Positions 1 to 9,794 are shown, counted from the stretch's first letter. The stretch: 64,000 nucleotides of DNA from Echinimonas agarilytica (GCF_023703465.1 NZ_JAMQGP010000007.1:124001-188000), one strand, 5' to 3'. Numbers and translations: made by a program. Notes: generated by a model not told the origin, from the letters alone.

Positions 1-1265
1 ATACCGTCGAGGCTCCAATCATCAGAAACATAATCAAAGTTTAGAAATGCGCCTTTTGCCTCTTCGAAGAAACCGAACACTCGGTTAGCCGGTACATAAG
101 TTGCATTCTCAAGCGTTACACGAGACAGAGCATACACAGGAACTCGTTCTGTAGTCCCGTCATCATTATCAACATCGTTATAACCGGTCAAGAACGGCAC
201 TTCTCCAGCTGTCGGTACGATCTGTTGCTGATACCAGGTGTTCGCACCACGGTTTCGAACTTCAGAGCTCACTTGTTGGAAGTTACCGTCTTTTAAGTCA
301 CGTTGCGTATACAGCAGGTCAAGACCGACTTTGAGTTCATCAGTCGCTTGCCATTCAATATTACCCGTGAACGACATACGGTCACCATCGCTTTGCTCCG
401 ATAACTGCTGCATAGTCGATGATGCTTTAACCACTGCGTTTGGCTCAACGTTGCCAGCAGCGACTTGATCGGCAAACCAAGTGTCATAATCTGAATAGAC
501 ATTACCGTTCAATATTTCTTTACGAGCAAATAGGACCGAGTCACGACGGAAATTTTGGTCTGAATAACCAATTTTGAAGGCAACCGCTAATACATCTTCA
601 ATTAAGTGCTTGCTAGCTTGGAACTTGTATTCTTGATCGTAACTGTCATTAAGATCTTCATAACGCGCACCCGCAGTCACTAAGAAGCGACCGTCTTTTT
701 TAGACAAAGCTCGTTGCAACTTCTTATCAACGATACCAGCAATACCACCCTCCTGATGAGCAGCAGTTGGCGATTTGATCACAGTAACACCATCAAACAC
801 ACTCGCATCAAAAGATCCAAATGGGTTAGGACTACCTACAGCAGAAGCGCTTCGGCTTGGCGTAGCAAATGATTGACCGTTCGCAGTTGTTTTAACAAAG
901 CTACCGGGCAAACCGCGTAAGTTAATATCCGAAGTACGACGCTCACCTTCACGGTTCACCTGTACTCCCGGAATAACCTGAAGCGCCTCACCTAAATCTA
1001 ATGCTGGCAGAGCACCAATGTCTTTCGCATCAATCGCATCAACAATTGAGCTTGCCGCTCGTTTGGTGTTCAAGGCACTTTCGAGAGAACCTCTCACACC
1101 AGAAACCTCAATAACCTCGACAGCCTCTCTCTCATCAGCAGTTAATGCTTTGCTCACTTCTTGCGCTACAACACTCGGCGAGCTAATTGCCAATATTACG
1201 CTCGCCACTCCAGACCAAACAGCAACACTTCCCTGTTTTGTATTTTGTTTTCCTGCTACGACCAT
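1..1265 (-). CDS. TonB-dependent receptor, N-terminal part (runs off window)
   Basis: The first ~421 residues of an outer-membrane TonB-dependent receptor; the barrel C-terminus lies beyond the left edge. The start is ATG at 1265, 5 nt after an AAGGGGG ribosome site. After the signal region comes a mature N-terminus and a TonB-box-like stretch (VEVIEVSGVRGS), then a plug with DIGALPALDLGEALQVIPGV and the VINREGERRTSDINLRGLPG type of sequence seen in this family, followed by early barrel strands. The plug wording is typical of carbohydrate-type receptors in Alteromonadales. It probably imports oligosaccharides produced by the surface lyases encoded next to it. The substrate is inferred from context only. 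Confidence 0.93.
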   Translation of the reverse strand, partial: MVVAGKQNTKQGSVAVWSGVASVILAISSPSVVAQEVSKALTADEREAVEVIEVSGVRGSLESALNTKRAASSIVDAIDAKDIGALPALDLGEALQVIPGVQVNREGERRTSDINLRGLPGSFVKTTANGQSFATPSRSASAVGSPNPFGSFDASVFDGVTVIKSPTAAHQEGGIAGIVDKKLQRALSKKDGRFLVTAGARYEDLNDSYDQEYKFQASKHLIEDVLAVAFKIGYSDQNFRRDSVLFARKEILNGNVYSDYDTWFADQVAAGNVEPNAVVKASSTMQQLSEQSDGDRMSFTGNIEWQATDELKVGLDLLYTQRDLKDGNFQQVSSEVRNRGANTWYQQQIVPTAGEVPFLTGYNDVDNDDGTTERVPVYALSRVTLENATYVPANRVFGFFEEAKGAFLNFDYVSDDWSLDG

Positions 1266-1546
1266 GTCATCCCCCTTCACGTATGTACATTAGTCTTTAT
1301 TTTTTTATATACGCAGCGTTAACCACGGATTAACAAACATCATAACAGCGCAACACCACCTAGCAACCAGTAACAATCAGTTTCAGTCACAAGTCACAAA
1401 AAAACATGACTTTGGTGCTAAAACATCGATCAAAGCAACACATGGAAGCATAATCAATCATGTTCAATCATTTATTCGACATTAAAAGTTAATAGCAGTC
1501 ACAAGGATGACAATTCTCGTAGACTTGGGAAAGGGTGAAACTTTGT

Positions 1547-1570
1547 GGTCAATAAAGACCTATATGCACA
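1547..1570. promoter_or_regulatory. Candidate operator A (GGTC-N6-GACC) upstream of the TonB receptor
   Basis: GGTC at 1547 and GACC at 1557 flank an A/T-rich hexamer, about 285 bp upstream of the receptor start. It resembles the phased GACC sites at 6177, 9216 and 9761 but has only two clear units, here in inverted arrangement. The rest of 1266-1808 shows no gene. Confidence 0.3.
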
Positions 1571-1808
1571 ACACTTCGTCGCTAAAACCATTTTGTTCCG
1601 GAACATTCTAAACAGCAGCGTTGAGGGCGGTATTTTGCGGTTTCTACATTGTCAAAAAATCAATATCCCCCCTACAGAGCACGTAGCGCTTTTCTTATAG
1701 CTCCACAGTAGTAAATCAAGCAATCGGGAGTGAGGCAACACTTAGATGGAAGATTTGGCTTATTTAGAGGAGAGTAGCTTTTATTACCAAAATAGCTGTG
1801 TACTGGAA

Positions 1809-1835
1809 TAAAAAATGGCTAACCGAAGTTAGCCA
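1809..1835 (-). terminator. Intrinsic terminator after the GH105 gene
   Basis: A perfect 8-bp stem (TGGCTAAC / GTTAGCCA) with a CGAA/TTCG tetraloop, followed on the minus strand by a run of six T. It lies 26 nt after the GH105 stop. Confidence 0.88.
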
Positions 1836-1860
1836 GCCATTCAACATCAAATTCGAATGG

Positions 1861-3096
1861 TTATTTCTTCCATTTGTACATTTCAGAAGCAGCTAAGAGA
1901 ACAGCACCCACACCATATAGTTGCGAATCAGTTTCCTTCACTGGATCTGGTGACTTACCCACATGCTGTACCCAGTTCACACGCCCATTCGGTGAAACGG
2001 CGCGTTCAATTGCAGCCCAACCTTTCTCTACCACTTCTTTGGATTTCGCATCAGTAAGAAAACCGTTATTTACACCCCAAGCTAAACCGTAAGTAATAAA
2101 ACCAGTACCACTGACTTCAGGAGTTTTAACTTTGTCGGGATCCATCAGCGAGGCAGGCCAGTAACCTTCCTCTGTTTGAAGCTTAAGTAAGCCCGCTGCA
2201 TTCTTTTTATAAAGCTCAATGTACCGGTCTCGAGATGGGTGCCCTTCTGGAAGCTCATCTATAATTAACGGTATTGCAGCAAAGACCCAGCCGTTTCCTC
2301 GCCCCCAGAACACAGGTTGACCGTTGTCGCTCTTCATATCGAAATAGCGGCTATCTCGGAAGAACAGCCCATATTCATCGGAAAATAGGTAGTCTGCAGA
2401 TGCCCAAAACTCGCTATCAGCATATTCGAAATATTTCGGTTCTCCGGTCACATTACTCAGCATTAACCAGCTTCGCGGAGCCATATATAGTGCATCAGCC
2501 CAGCACCAACGTAATTGACAGTTTCCTTCTTGGTGTTGCTCCCCATGCCCACTCGCAGTGGCATCTAACATTTCCAATCCAACATTTGGCTTATGTGCCA
2601 AAATCCAATCAAAATGTTTTTGAGTCGGCTCATATGCAGCCTTGTTACCGGTTTGTTCTGCCAACCAAATGTAGGTTTGAGAAATAGTATGATCATCAGC
2701 GTGATACGGGCGTTCGGTCAATAACCCGTACTCCTGCTCCTTTGCCACTTTATCCATATAAGACAGAAAATCACTATTTCCTGCGGTTTCCGTCCATTTT
2801 GTTAAACCAATATAGAAGGCTGCTTGAATCCAGAATTTGGGATTCTCAGATTTTTCTCGGTGCGACTGTGGAATATACTCAAGATTTCCAAACTGCTCGA
2901 TCTGCCACTGGCCTGCGCGCGTTGCAATATCATATGCCGATTCAGGAATACTCAGTGAGGATGATTGAACTGACTCAGTGTTCTGTATTGGAGCTTGTAT
3001 CGAAGGCGCAGAGTTGGAGGCCTTATCGTTGCAGCCAGTAAGCACGAAGCCTATCGCGAGCGGCAATGCTGCATATTTCGTCAGGGTTTTAAACAT
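1861..3096 (-). CDS. GH105 unsaturated uronyl hydrolase lipoprotein
   Basis: Predicted hydrolase that removes the 4,5-unsaturated uronic acid left at the non-reducing end by polysaccharide lyases. The 411-residue protein starts at ATG 3096, behind AAGGTGA; an upstream in-frame start adds 13 residues with no ribosome site. The lipobox LTGC puts the lipid cysteine at residue 22, so it is an exported lipoprotein. The family (GH88/GH105, an alpha6/alpha6 barrel) is shown by HADDHTISQTY (132-142), WADALYMAP with a probable catalytic Asp (201), and WGRGNGW (264-270), which favours GH105 over GH88. It is the last gene of a run sulfatase-BNR lyase-GH105 with short gaps, so probably one operon. An ulvan or rhamnogalacturonan product is the likely substrate. 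Confidence 0.9.
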   Translation of the reverse strand: MFKTLTKYAALPLAIGFVLTGCNDKASNSAPSIQAPIQNTESVQSSSLSIPESAYDIATRAGQWQIEQFGNLEYIPQSHREKSENPKFWIQAAFYIGLTKWTETAGNSDFLSYMDKVAKEQEYGLLTERPYHADDHTISQTYIWLAEQTGNKAAYEPTQKHFDWILAHKPNVGLEMLDATASGHGEQHQEGNCQLRWCWADALYMAPRSWLMLSNVTGEPKYFEYADSEFWASADYLFSDEYGLFFRDSRYFDMKSDNGQPVFWGRGNGWVFAAIPLIIDELPEGHPSRDRYIELYKKNAAGLLKLQTEEGYWPASLMDPDKVKTPEVSGTGFITYGLAWGVNNGFLTDAKSKEVVEKGWAAIERAVSPNGRVNWVQHVGKSPDPVKETDSQLYGVGAVLLAASEMYKWKK

Positions 3097-3144
3097 AAAA
3101 TTCACCTTAATTGCGCCGACAGTCTGAAGGCGCAAATCATTTTG

Positions 3145-4623
3145 TTATTTTTTCTTAAATGTGGACGTATCTTTGTCTAGTGTTGCATGCAAAAGAGGTC
3201 GTTGAACGGGCCCCTTTTCGCCCACTAGATATATTTTTCTGTCCGCTTTTCCACGCGCCTTTTCAGCCACAAGTACTTGAGCATCTGGATGTGCATTTTT
3301 AATCAAAGACGTAATTGAGAAGCTACCATTGTGAGCGCGAAGTAATTCAGTTTGTTTAGTAAACGAACGGCCGCTGTCTTGGCTATTCCAGGTTGCAAGT
3401 ACGCCTTCTTTACCATCCTGATCAACCAGGAAGTATGTAATTCCATTCGCTGCATCGAGCTTAAAGTCACCACGCGAAACCCCTGTTGTTTGACCGTTAA
3501 CTGACGCTCCAACTTGCCAAGCCTGACCATCCCAATGAACATGACGCGTCTGCTTTGGACCACCTGTCTTTTGGCCTAAATCAACCCCAACATTGATTGC
3601 TAAATGAGGGTTTCCCTTATCATCAAGGTAGGTGCTTCCGTTAAAGGTCCAGTGATCTCCGGTATCCATTGCGAGTGTTTGCTTCTCGGCGGCTTCCCGC
3701 GTCAGAGGCATCTCTAACTCTTGTTCAATAACATTGGTCCAAGTGTCTGTCTTCGTATCGAACACCATAAAATGTGCATCATGACGTTCAGTGGTATGGC
3801 CGCGTTCATTCGCACTTCCATCCCAACAAACATGGTAATCGAAGCTAACAATAAGGTCGTCGCCATTGCCGTGACCAACCCAAGCATACCAGCTATCTAC
3901 CGCTTCTATATCGTCACGTCTTTTGTGCTTCAAAAATGACACCGGCGCTTCAAATGTTCGTCCGTTATCCGTCGATTTTTGATACACCCAATCACTTCGA
4001 TGAGCGCCGTGCCTATAAAATAAATAGATGTCACCGTTATCCATTTTGAGCGCTTGATTGTAAGTACCAAACACAGAAGTATTATCGACTTCATCCCAGC
4101 CACTAATATCCAGCGGTTGCTTAGAAATAGAATGCTTGTTCGCACCGTGATGCACATTGCCAAGGGTGTTTTGGCCGTGGTGTTTATCTCCTCCATGACC
4201 ACCATAGAAAATATGGATGTACCCGTCGTTATCAATCAACAGCGTCGGTTTACCATGATTATCCCATTTGGTGCGTTCAGCTCTTCGGCCTAACTCACTC
4301 GTTCCCGCACGAAACGGTCCAAGCCATGTCTGAGTATCGTGATTGTAAGCAGCTACATATGGATCTTCAAAAGGCCCCTGATAAGCTACATAAGTAATGC
4401 CTTCATGGTATTCACCTGCCGGATGCTGAACGACTGCTAATGGATTACCAGTACCGTTGTCAGCAAAATAGTTCACCATTGAACTGTTTGACTTGAGTGA
4501 TGCTGCACCTGCATTTTGCATATCACCAGCGCAGCTTGAAAGTGTTGCTGCAACAAGCACAACAGTACTTGCAACCGCGATGCGATTGACGAATAAATTT
4601 TTGATTTGGAGGAACTTCAACAT
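3145..4623 (-). CDS. BNR-propeller lipoprotein, PL24/PL25-type ulvan lyase candidate
   Basis: A 492-residue lipoprotein (lipobox LSSC, Cys31) of the BNR_4 beta-propeller family. Known ulvan lyases of families PL24 and PL25 have this fold and use two histidines plus Tyr and Arg. Visible here are YGGHGG (141-145), a second histidine cluster VHHGANKH about 15 residues on, and LFYRHGAHRSDWVY further along, which fits that catalytic layout. ATG 4623 is chosen because it gives a proper signal sequence; an upstream start would overlap the sulfatase stop region. It lies between a sulfatase and GH105, the usual set for sulfated glucuronorhamnans. The exact PL family cannot be settled by eye, and a non-catalytic BNR protein remains possible. 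Confidence 0.75.
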   Translation of the reverse strand: MLKFLQIKNLFVNRIAVASTVVLVAATLSSCAGDMQNAGAASLKSNSSMVNYFADNGTGNPLAVVQHPAGEYHEGITYVAYQGPFEDPYVAAYNHDTQTWLGPFRAGTSELGRRAERTKWDNHGKPTLLIDNDGYIHIFYGGHGGDKHHGQNTLGNVHHGANKHSISKQPLDISGWDEVDNTSVFGTYNQALKMDNGDIYLFYRHGAHRSDWVYQKSTDNGRTFEAPVSFLKHKRRDDIEAVDSWYAWVGHGNGDDLIVSFDYHVCWDGSANERGHTTERHDAHFMVFDTKTDTWTNVIEQELEMPLTREAAEKQTLAMDTGDHWTFNGSTYLDDKGNPHLAINVGVDLGQKTGGPKQTRHVHWDGQAWQVGASVNGQTTGVSRGDFKLDAANGITYFLVDQDGKEGVLATWNSQDSGRSFTKQTELLRAHNGSFSITSLIKNAHPDAQVLVAEKARGKADRKIYLVGEKGPVQRPLLHATLDKDTSTFKKK

Positions 4624-4642
4624 ATTAAAAATCTCGCTCCGA

Positions 4643-6052
4643 TTACTTATATTGCTCAAACAACTCAAAAAACTCTTGAGTCATATTTGGGTTCTGACGG
4701 GCCAGGTTCTTAGATTCACCTGGGTCTTTAATGATGTCGTAAAGCTCTACTTTTTGGTCAAAACCATAGCGAACCGCTTTCCAATCACCAATTCGTGCAG
4801 CTTGGTAGGTATCGCCAATCACGCCAGAATTTGGGTCACCCACTTGTTTGGAAAACTCCCAATACAAAGTTCGCTCTTCCATTGGCTCAGGAGAATCTTT
4901 CAGCAAGCTTTTAATTGACACACCATTGGTATGAACCCGAGGCACTATATCTAAGTTGACGCCTGCAATATCTGCCAGGGTTGGCAACACATCGGCAAAT
5001 AGCCAAGGTGTACTGTCAACACGGCCCTTCTTAATTTTGTCTGGCCATTGCAAAATCATAGGGACGTGAATACCTCCGTCGTATAGATCACGTTTTTGAC
5101 CTTTGTAAGGCACGGCAGCTTTCATCGTTAATGGATTGGCACCGCCTTCGTCATGTGGGCCATTATCAGATGTGAAAAAGATGATGGTATTGTCAAGCTC
5201 GCCTTGCTTTTCGAGTGTCGAAACGATCTGACCTACATACTCATCTAGCGCTGTAACCATGCCAGCTAAAGTCGCAAATGGCTTCTCAACAGGTTCAGGA
5301 TAATAAGATGCGTACTTGTCGGTTGGATTACCATTTTGTATGCCAAAGTATGGCGTTTCTTCTAGATCATACTGGTCACTAAAGCGCTCAGGTACACCAA
5401 GTTCCGCATGGGGAGACGTATACGTCATCATGATGAAAAATGGGTTGTCGCGATCTTGCTCGATGTACTTAATGGCTTCTTCAGTGAACATCTCTTGAGC
5501 ATAAGCGCCTTTGCGTCCGCCTTCATTTTCTTTAACGCGAATTTTCTGACCGTCTCGCCAAACGATTTGAGGGTATTGTCGATGCCCTTCAAGAATTGAG
5601 TAGAGTCCAAACCAAGTATCAAAGCCCATTGCAAGCGGGTCAGTGACACCCATCTGCTGGCCGATAGAATATTTTCCGAACAGGGCTGTATCGTAATCTG
5701 CGTATTTTAATACATGCGCTAAAGTCACATCTTTATGGTTTAGCTCAACCGTATTTGAGTTATTGGTCATGTAGCGACCATCGCGGCCTGTGAACAGTGA
5801 CACACGAGAAGGAGAACAAACAGTATTTCCAGCGTAAGCCTGATCAAAACGAATACCTTTTTCAGCCATAGCGTCCAAGTTTGGAGTTTTGATCGGTGTA
5901 TCGCCATAGGCGCCAACCTGATTGAAGCCCAGGTCATCAGTTAGGATAAAGATAATGTTAGGCTTGTCTGCTGCGAAAGAAAATGAAGATGCCCCTGCGA
6001 ACAGAGCACCAGCAATGATGCCCTTAAACGTCTTAGCGTTAGTAAATTTCAT
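4643..6052 (-). CDS. Secreted S1-family sulfatase
   Basis: Formylglycine-dependent sulfatase with a cleavable signal peptide (...SSFSFAADK, cut near residue 28). The metal-binding Asp pair lies in FILTDDLG (39-40). The modification motif is CSPSR with Cys79, and a second conserved stretch is FFTSDNGPHDEGG. The 469-residue length is normal for S1 arylsulfatases. It is first in an apparent operon with the BNR lyase (20 nt gap) and GH105. Periplasmic removal of sulfate from ulvan-type oligosaccharides is the likely job. The S1 subfamily cannot be assigned without a search. Confidence 0.92.
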   Translation of the reverse strand: MKFTNAKTFKGIIAGALFAGASSFSFAADKPNIIFILTDDLGFNQVGAYGDTPIKTPNLDAMAEKGIRFDQAYAGNTVCSPSRVSLFTGRDGRYMTNNSNTVELNHKDVTLAHVLKYADYDTALFGKYSIGQQMGVTDPLAMGFDTWFGLYSILEGHRQYPQIVWRDGQKIRVKENEGGRKGAYAQEMFTEEAIKYIEQDRDNPFFIMMTYTSPHAELGVPERFSDQYDLEETPYFGIQNGNPTDKYASYYPEPVEKPFATLAGMVTALDEYVGQIVSTLEKQGELDNTIIFFTSDNGPHDEGGANPLTMKAAVPYKGQKRDLYDGGIHVPMILQWPDKIKKGRVDSTPWLFADVLPTLADIAGVNLDIVPRVHTNGVSIKSLLKDSPEPMEERTLYWEFSKQVGDPNSGVIGDTYQAARIGDWKAVRYGFDQKVELYDIIKDPGESKNLARQNPNMTQEFFELFEQYK

Positions 6053-6176
6053 GTATTCCCCTGATGATAACTATGATCAGTCCTTGTTTTGACTAATGGC
6101 GGCACACAGAATGCCAGTAGCGAATCAAAGCTAGTAACCTGTTTTTATAGTGAATGAATCCTACACAATTAAGACA

Positions 6177-6220
6177 GACCGAAAAAGACCTATTGTGATA
6201 ATTTGTGACGCACTTTGACT
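6177..6220. promoter_or_regulatory. Candidate operator B: five phased GACC-like repeats
   Basis: Tetramers GACC, GACC, GATA, GACG and GACT begin at 6177, 6187, 6197, 6207 and 6217, exactly 10 bp apart. The array is about 125 bp upstream of the sulfatase start. It matches the arrays at 9216 and 9761. Regular helical phasing suggests an oligomeric activator or response regulator; the protein is unknown. Confidence 0.5.
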
Positions 6221-6467
6221 GAAAACATGTGGTTGATCATGCTTTATTAACAAGTTGATCGGTTGGTCTAGTGTATGTGTCGTAGAAAATGTTAAACATT
6301 CGTTGACCATCACAACACGAGCAACCGAATTTTCGGTTGCACCACGGCGCTCATTGAAAAAGTAAGCGTCGTTCGTTTCAACTGTTTCATAAAGTTAACA
6401 GGGAGGTTTTGTGTAAAAGTGTGACTCAGTAAATGGAAATGGCCGCTTGATCAACGGCGTATAAATT

Positions 6468-6495
6468 AGGGTGGCCCTTCAATCAAAGCCACCCT
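6468..6495 (-). terminator. Terminator hairpin after kdgT
   Basis: An 8-bp stem AGGGTGGC/GCCACCCT with a 12-nt loop, 24 nt past the kdgT stop. The following minus-strand sequence is only moderately T-rich (TAATTTAT). The remaining gap 6053-6467 holds operator B and no gene. Confidence 0.65.
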
Positions 6496-6518
6496 CTGTG
6501 TTTGTCGTATTTAAAATA

Positions 6519-7529
6519 CTAATGATGAGCTTCAGCCTGTTCGCCTGAAACATCGGAGTCTAAATCGTGATTTATATCCGCTGGGTCTCCAAAACGCTTA
6601 TGATACAGAGATGTGATAATTGGAACCAAAATTGACGTCACAATCACGCTCGTTGCAATGAGAGCCGTTGCGCTTTGAGCCGCAACTGCAAACTTGGGTT
6701 CAATAGCCGCAATTGCTGCGGGGTTAGCTATAGCCGCGCCAGCTGTAGATGAAGCCGCTACACCTGCGGTTCCATTACCCTTGCCAATCCAACGGTCGGC
6801 AAATATCAGAGGAATACCGGTGATAATAATGACCGCTACACCTAATAAAACCCCTAACACTCCAGTTTCGAATATCACGCCTAAATTGATTGTATTCCCT
6901 AACGCAAATCCAACGAATGGAATCATAATAGAAGCTGCACGGCTAAAGAATTGGCGTAAGTTGATATCAAGGTTGCCTAAAATAAAACCGGCAAGGAAAG
7001 GCAACACGGCGCCAATGAAATGATGCAGTTCGAATGAGGCAGCCCCCACAGAGCCTAAAATGAGCATGGTCATCAGGGGGCCGGATTCCAACGACATTAG
7101 GATAAATGCACCAGATTCCTCTTTCGAACCATACTGATTCATTAAACTGGCATATAGCCCGCCATTGGTCATATCCATCGCTGACACGATCGCCAACGTC
7201 GATAAACCAGCAAATAAGCCGGCTTCAATGCCGTGTTCCGGCAATAAAGAGGCAGCAAAAATTGCGACAATCCAAGCTGTTGCAATTTTAGTAATCACCA
7301 AGGTACCCGATTTTCTTAAGACAGTTCCTGTTGATCCTAAGTCAATACTAGCACCAATACAGAAAAACCAGACCGCTAGAATTGGCAGAATTCCGGTCAT
7401 GATTCCCTTGGTAAATCCACCAAAATAATCTGCAGAATCCGGAGCCAAAGTATTGATCACCGCTCCCAAAAACAAAGGAACTAACATCATGCCACCTGGC
7501 ACCCGTTCAACAGCTTGTTTTATCTTCAT
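6519..7529 (-). CDS. kdgT: 2-keto-3-deoxygluconate permease
   Basis: A 336-residue inner-membrane protein of the KDGT family, which takes up 2-keto-3-deoxygluconate by proton symport. Recognised from the N-terminus ([22 protein letters not shown]), about ten hydrophobic segments, [37 protein letters not shown] and the glycine/alanine-rich [22 protein letters not shown]. It stands alone between the sulfatase operon and the GH88 gene, with its own promoter region and terminator. It links the extracytoplasmic uronyl hydrolases here to KDG catabolism by kdgK/kdgA, encoded 42 kb away in the island. It lies outside the island and lacks a KdgR box. Confidence 0.93.
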   Translation of the reverse strand: MKIKQAVERVPGGMMLVPLFLGAVINTLAPDSADYFGGFTKGIMTGILPILAVWFFCIGASIDLGSTGTVLRKSGTLVITKIATAWIVAIFAASLLPEHGIEAGLFAGLSTLAIVSAMDMTNGGLYASLMNQYGSKEESGAFILMSLESGPLMTMLILGSVGAASFELHHFIGAVLPFLAGFILGNLDINLRQFFSRAASIMIPFVGFALGNTINLGVIFETGVLGVLLGVAVIIITGIPLIFADRWIGKGNGTAGVAASSTAGAAIANPAAIAAIEPKFAVAAQSATALIATSVIVTSILVPIITSLYHKRFGDPADINHDLDSDVSGEQAEAHH

Positions 7530-7640
7530 TGTGTTTTCTCTTCAGATAGTGAATAGCCGGATATGCAACAGAGATGCATGGCCGCTCCTCGTTGCGCCCA
7601 CCGAACTATTACATTGCATTAACACAATGCTCTCACGCAT

Positions 7641-7670
7641 AACCAATAATTACCAGTCACACACAATCAC
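7641..7670. promoter_or_regulatory. Candidate operator E upstream of kdgT
   Basis: AACC at 7641 and TACC at 7651 share the AATAA spacer seen in sites A and D, followed by TCAC repeats at 7657 and 7667, again 10 bp apart. It lies about 110 bp upstream of kdgT. It is weaker than sites B to D. The remainder of 7530-7835 shows no gene. Confidence 0.28.
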
Positions 7671-7835
7671 ATTAAGTTAAAAACAGTCACTAGATCATGT
7701 TTTTGAGATAAATAGTGGGGACCAGTAGCCCTTAGCGAGAAAAGTGAGTATCGAACAGTTCAGGTAGGATAACTTTGAAGGAAGGAGAAAACACAAATGT
7801 CTTCTCCCTCTCCTTTGATCGAATTCCATGATGGT

Positions 7836-9074
7836 TTATAAGGTGGCCTTACAGCGATTCAGGGCTTCTAGGTAATAGTAGTCTCCATAATTAAGGGCTC
7901 CGTTGACTTCGTCACCAGCGGGATAATGTCCCGTCGCTTGTTTTAACAGAAAGTTCCCGTTTTCTCCCTTTGTAGCAAGGTAGCTTGGCGTAGACAAACT
8001 GCGTAACATAGTCGTCGCTGCATCTATGTAACGCTGAGCTTCTTGGTCACCAACATAAGTGGCTAACTCCAGCAAACTACTTGCTAACAAAGAGGCTGCC
8101 GATGAATCTCGGACGTTATCAACCTCAGGATACTCTGGCGCGTTATAGTCAAAATACGGCACTAAATCGTCAGGCATATTTTTGTGAGTCAGTAGATAAT
8201 TCACAATATTTTTTGCCTGGTTTAGGAATTTTTCGTCTTGGGTATACCGATAAACCATGGTGTAGCCATACGCTCCCCAAGCCTGCCCCCTAGCCCATGA
8301 GGAATCGTCTGCAATCCCCTGGAAAGTTTGTTTCCAATTTGGAATGCCTGTTGTTCGATTGTAATTCACTAGATGATATGAGCTGTAATCCTCGCGATAG
8401 TGATGCTTCATGGTCACAGTAGCGTGACTCACAGCAGCATCATAAAATCGCTTATCGCCGGATGCCTTAGCGGCCTCAAAAAGTAACTCTAGATTCATCA
8501 TATTGTCGATGATCACTGGAAACTCCCACGCTCCCCAACTCCAAGAGTAAGTCAGCCCTAAGTCCGGATTATATCGCTCCATAAGCGTTTTAGCCGAATT
8601 TAGAATGACAGGCGAGTATGATTGATCACCGGTCAACCGCAAACCATTGCCAAAGGAGTTATTCATAATAAAACCGATATCGTGGGTTCTCCGATTGAAC
8701 TGCTGGTCTTCGAGCGCTTTTGTCCACTTCGACGCTAAGTTAAGCCATTGATCACTTTGGGTATGTTCATATAAATACCAATAGCTGCCCGCGACAAAAC
8801 CACTCGTCCAATCTAATTTGCCCGCCATTCGGGTTGAGCCGTTGGTATATGAACGTGGAATATTGGTGGGATCGGGATAGTCAGTGCTGAAGTAGCCATA
8901 TTGCGTCGCTGCTTTATCTAAAGCAGCATCGCAAAAAGCAACTGTGTCTGTGGGCCAAACTGTATCCACAGCCGCAGTTTGCTTCTCTGTTTTGTTCAAA
9001 TCAGTTGAAGAACAAGCGGACAACATCACGGCAATGGATGAAGCGATCAGGCTAATTTTAAAACTAGTTTTCAT
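7836..9074 (-). CDS. GH88 unsaturated glucuronyl hydrolase lipoprotein
   Basis: A 412-residue lipoprotein (LSAC, Cys21) of family GH88, which hydrates and releases 4,5-unsaturated glucuronic acid from lyase products. Both aspartates known to matter in GH88 can be placed: HDIGF (Asp132) and IIDNMMN (Asp190). SSWARGQAWGAYGY (258-271) is the GH88 version of the motif that reads WGRGNGW in GH105. It differs clearly from the GH105 neighbour at 1861, so the locus has two classes of uronyl hydrolase, probably for different linkages or sulfation states. It is transcribed alone, divergently from the DUF1080 gene, with operator site C about 150 bp upstream. Confidence 0.92.
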   Translation of the reverse strand: MKTSFKISLIASSIAVMLSACSSTDLNKTEKQTAAVDTVWPTDTVAFCDAALDKAATQYGYFSTDYPDPTNIPRSYTNGSTRMAGKLDWTSGFVAGSYWYLYEHTQSDQWLNLASKWTKALEDQQFNRRTHDIGFIMNNSFGNGLRLTGDQSYSPVILNSAKTLMERYNPDLGLTYSWSWGAWEFPVIIDNMMNLELLFEAAKASGDKRFYDAAVSHATVTMKHHYREDYSSYHLVNYNRTTGIPNWKQTFQGIADDSSWARGQAWGAYGYTMVYRYTQDEKFLNQAKNIVNYLLTHKNMPDDLVPYFDYNAPEYPEVDNVRDSSAASLLASSLLELATYVGDQEAQRYIDAATTMLRSLSTPSYLATKGENGNFLLKQATGHYPAGDEVNGALNYGDYYYLEALNRCKATL

Positions 9075-9215
9075 AGATTACCTTGGGAACCAGATATTTT
9101 TGAAACGATACAGTCGCCAACATCAGCGCATCTGCATTGAAATTTCTTCACAATTCCAAAAGGTTCAAAATGCAACTTACTATGGGCCAATCGTGAAGTT
9201 ATGCAGAAACTAACA

Positions 9216-9269
9216 AACCTAAAGAGAAACCAAAAGACCACATTCGACCAAATGTGACCACTTATGCCA
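9216..9269. promoter_or_regulatory. Candidate operator C: six-step phased array with three perfect GACC
   Basis: AACC, GAAA, GACC, GACC, GACC and GCCA start at 9216, 9226, 9236, 9246, 9256 and 9266, all 10 bp apart. The array is about 150 bp upstream of the GH88 start. It is the cleanest example of the repeat family, with three perfect GACC in a row. Confidence 0.5.
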
Positions 9270-9760
9270 ATTATTTGCATAGTTGTGATTTCCATCAGGT
9301 TGATTCAACTGAAAGTAAGGTGAGCAGCGGTGCTGGTTATGGCAGTAGCGATGAAGGTAGATCTAAGGGCTGAGCATGACGACTCGTACACATTTCACAC
9401 GTGTGGAAGATGCCAGAATTTGACACTTCCCCCTTCGATTGCACAACGCATAAGCGCTGATTTCAGGGGGCACACGCATGAAATTGATAATTAACAATGA
9501 AACAACATGTCGCTTGGGCCCATCCAATTAATCCATTAAAATAGATTAAAAATAGCGATAGCATTTCATATTGTCCGTCCTCCTATTCTAAATTTCACTA
9601 TCGTTTAATTCAGTCATAATCGTGTTTTAGAGCATCCGTTATCGAGCTATTTGAAACATCTCTCAAGACAATGCGCCTTGAAAACACTCGTTACAACACT
9701 CTCTATTTTTCCTATCACGGTTGGTATTTAGTCATTTCGGGTTGCTCAGCTCACAATCAT
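9270..9760. other. Long intergenic stretch, no gene seen
   Basis: Between operators C and D, in the 805-bp gap separating the divergent GH88 and DUF1080 genes. It is A/T-rich and has no convincing reading frame. Near 9720-9745 a sequence on the minus strand (ACCCGAAATGACTAAA) echoes ACCCAACATGACTAAA of site D in inverted orientation, so site D may be part of a larger dyad. Confidence 0.4.
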
Positions 9761-9794
9761 GACCAATAACGACCCAACATGACTAAACCTGATT
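9761..9794. promoter_or_regulatory. Candidate operator D: four phased GACC-like repeats
   Basis: GACC, GACC, GACT and GATT start at 9761, 9771, 9781 and 9791, exactly 10 bp apart, about 90-120 bp upstream of the DUF1080 lipoprotein start. Together with B and C this gives three promoters of the locus with the same phased pattern. Confidence 0.5.

Noticed and set aside
2274-2687. 137-codon plus-strand frame inside the GH105 gene
   Set aside because: It is antisense to conserved GH105 motifs, with no ribosome site or family features.
6376-6400. GTTTCAACTGTTTCA as a KdgR box outside the island
   Set aside because: Both halves are in the same orientation rather than inverted, so the consensus is not met.
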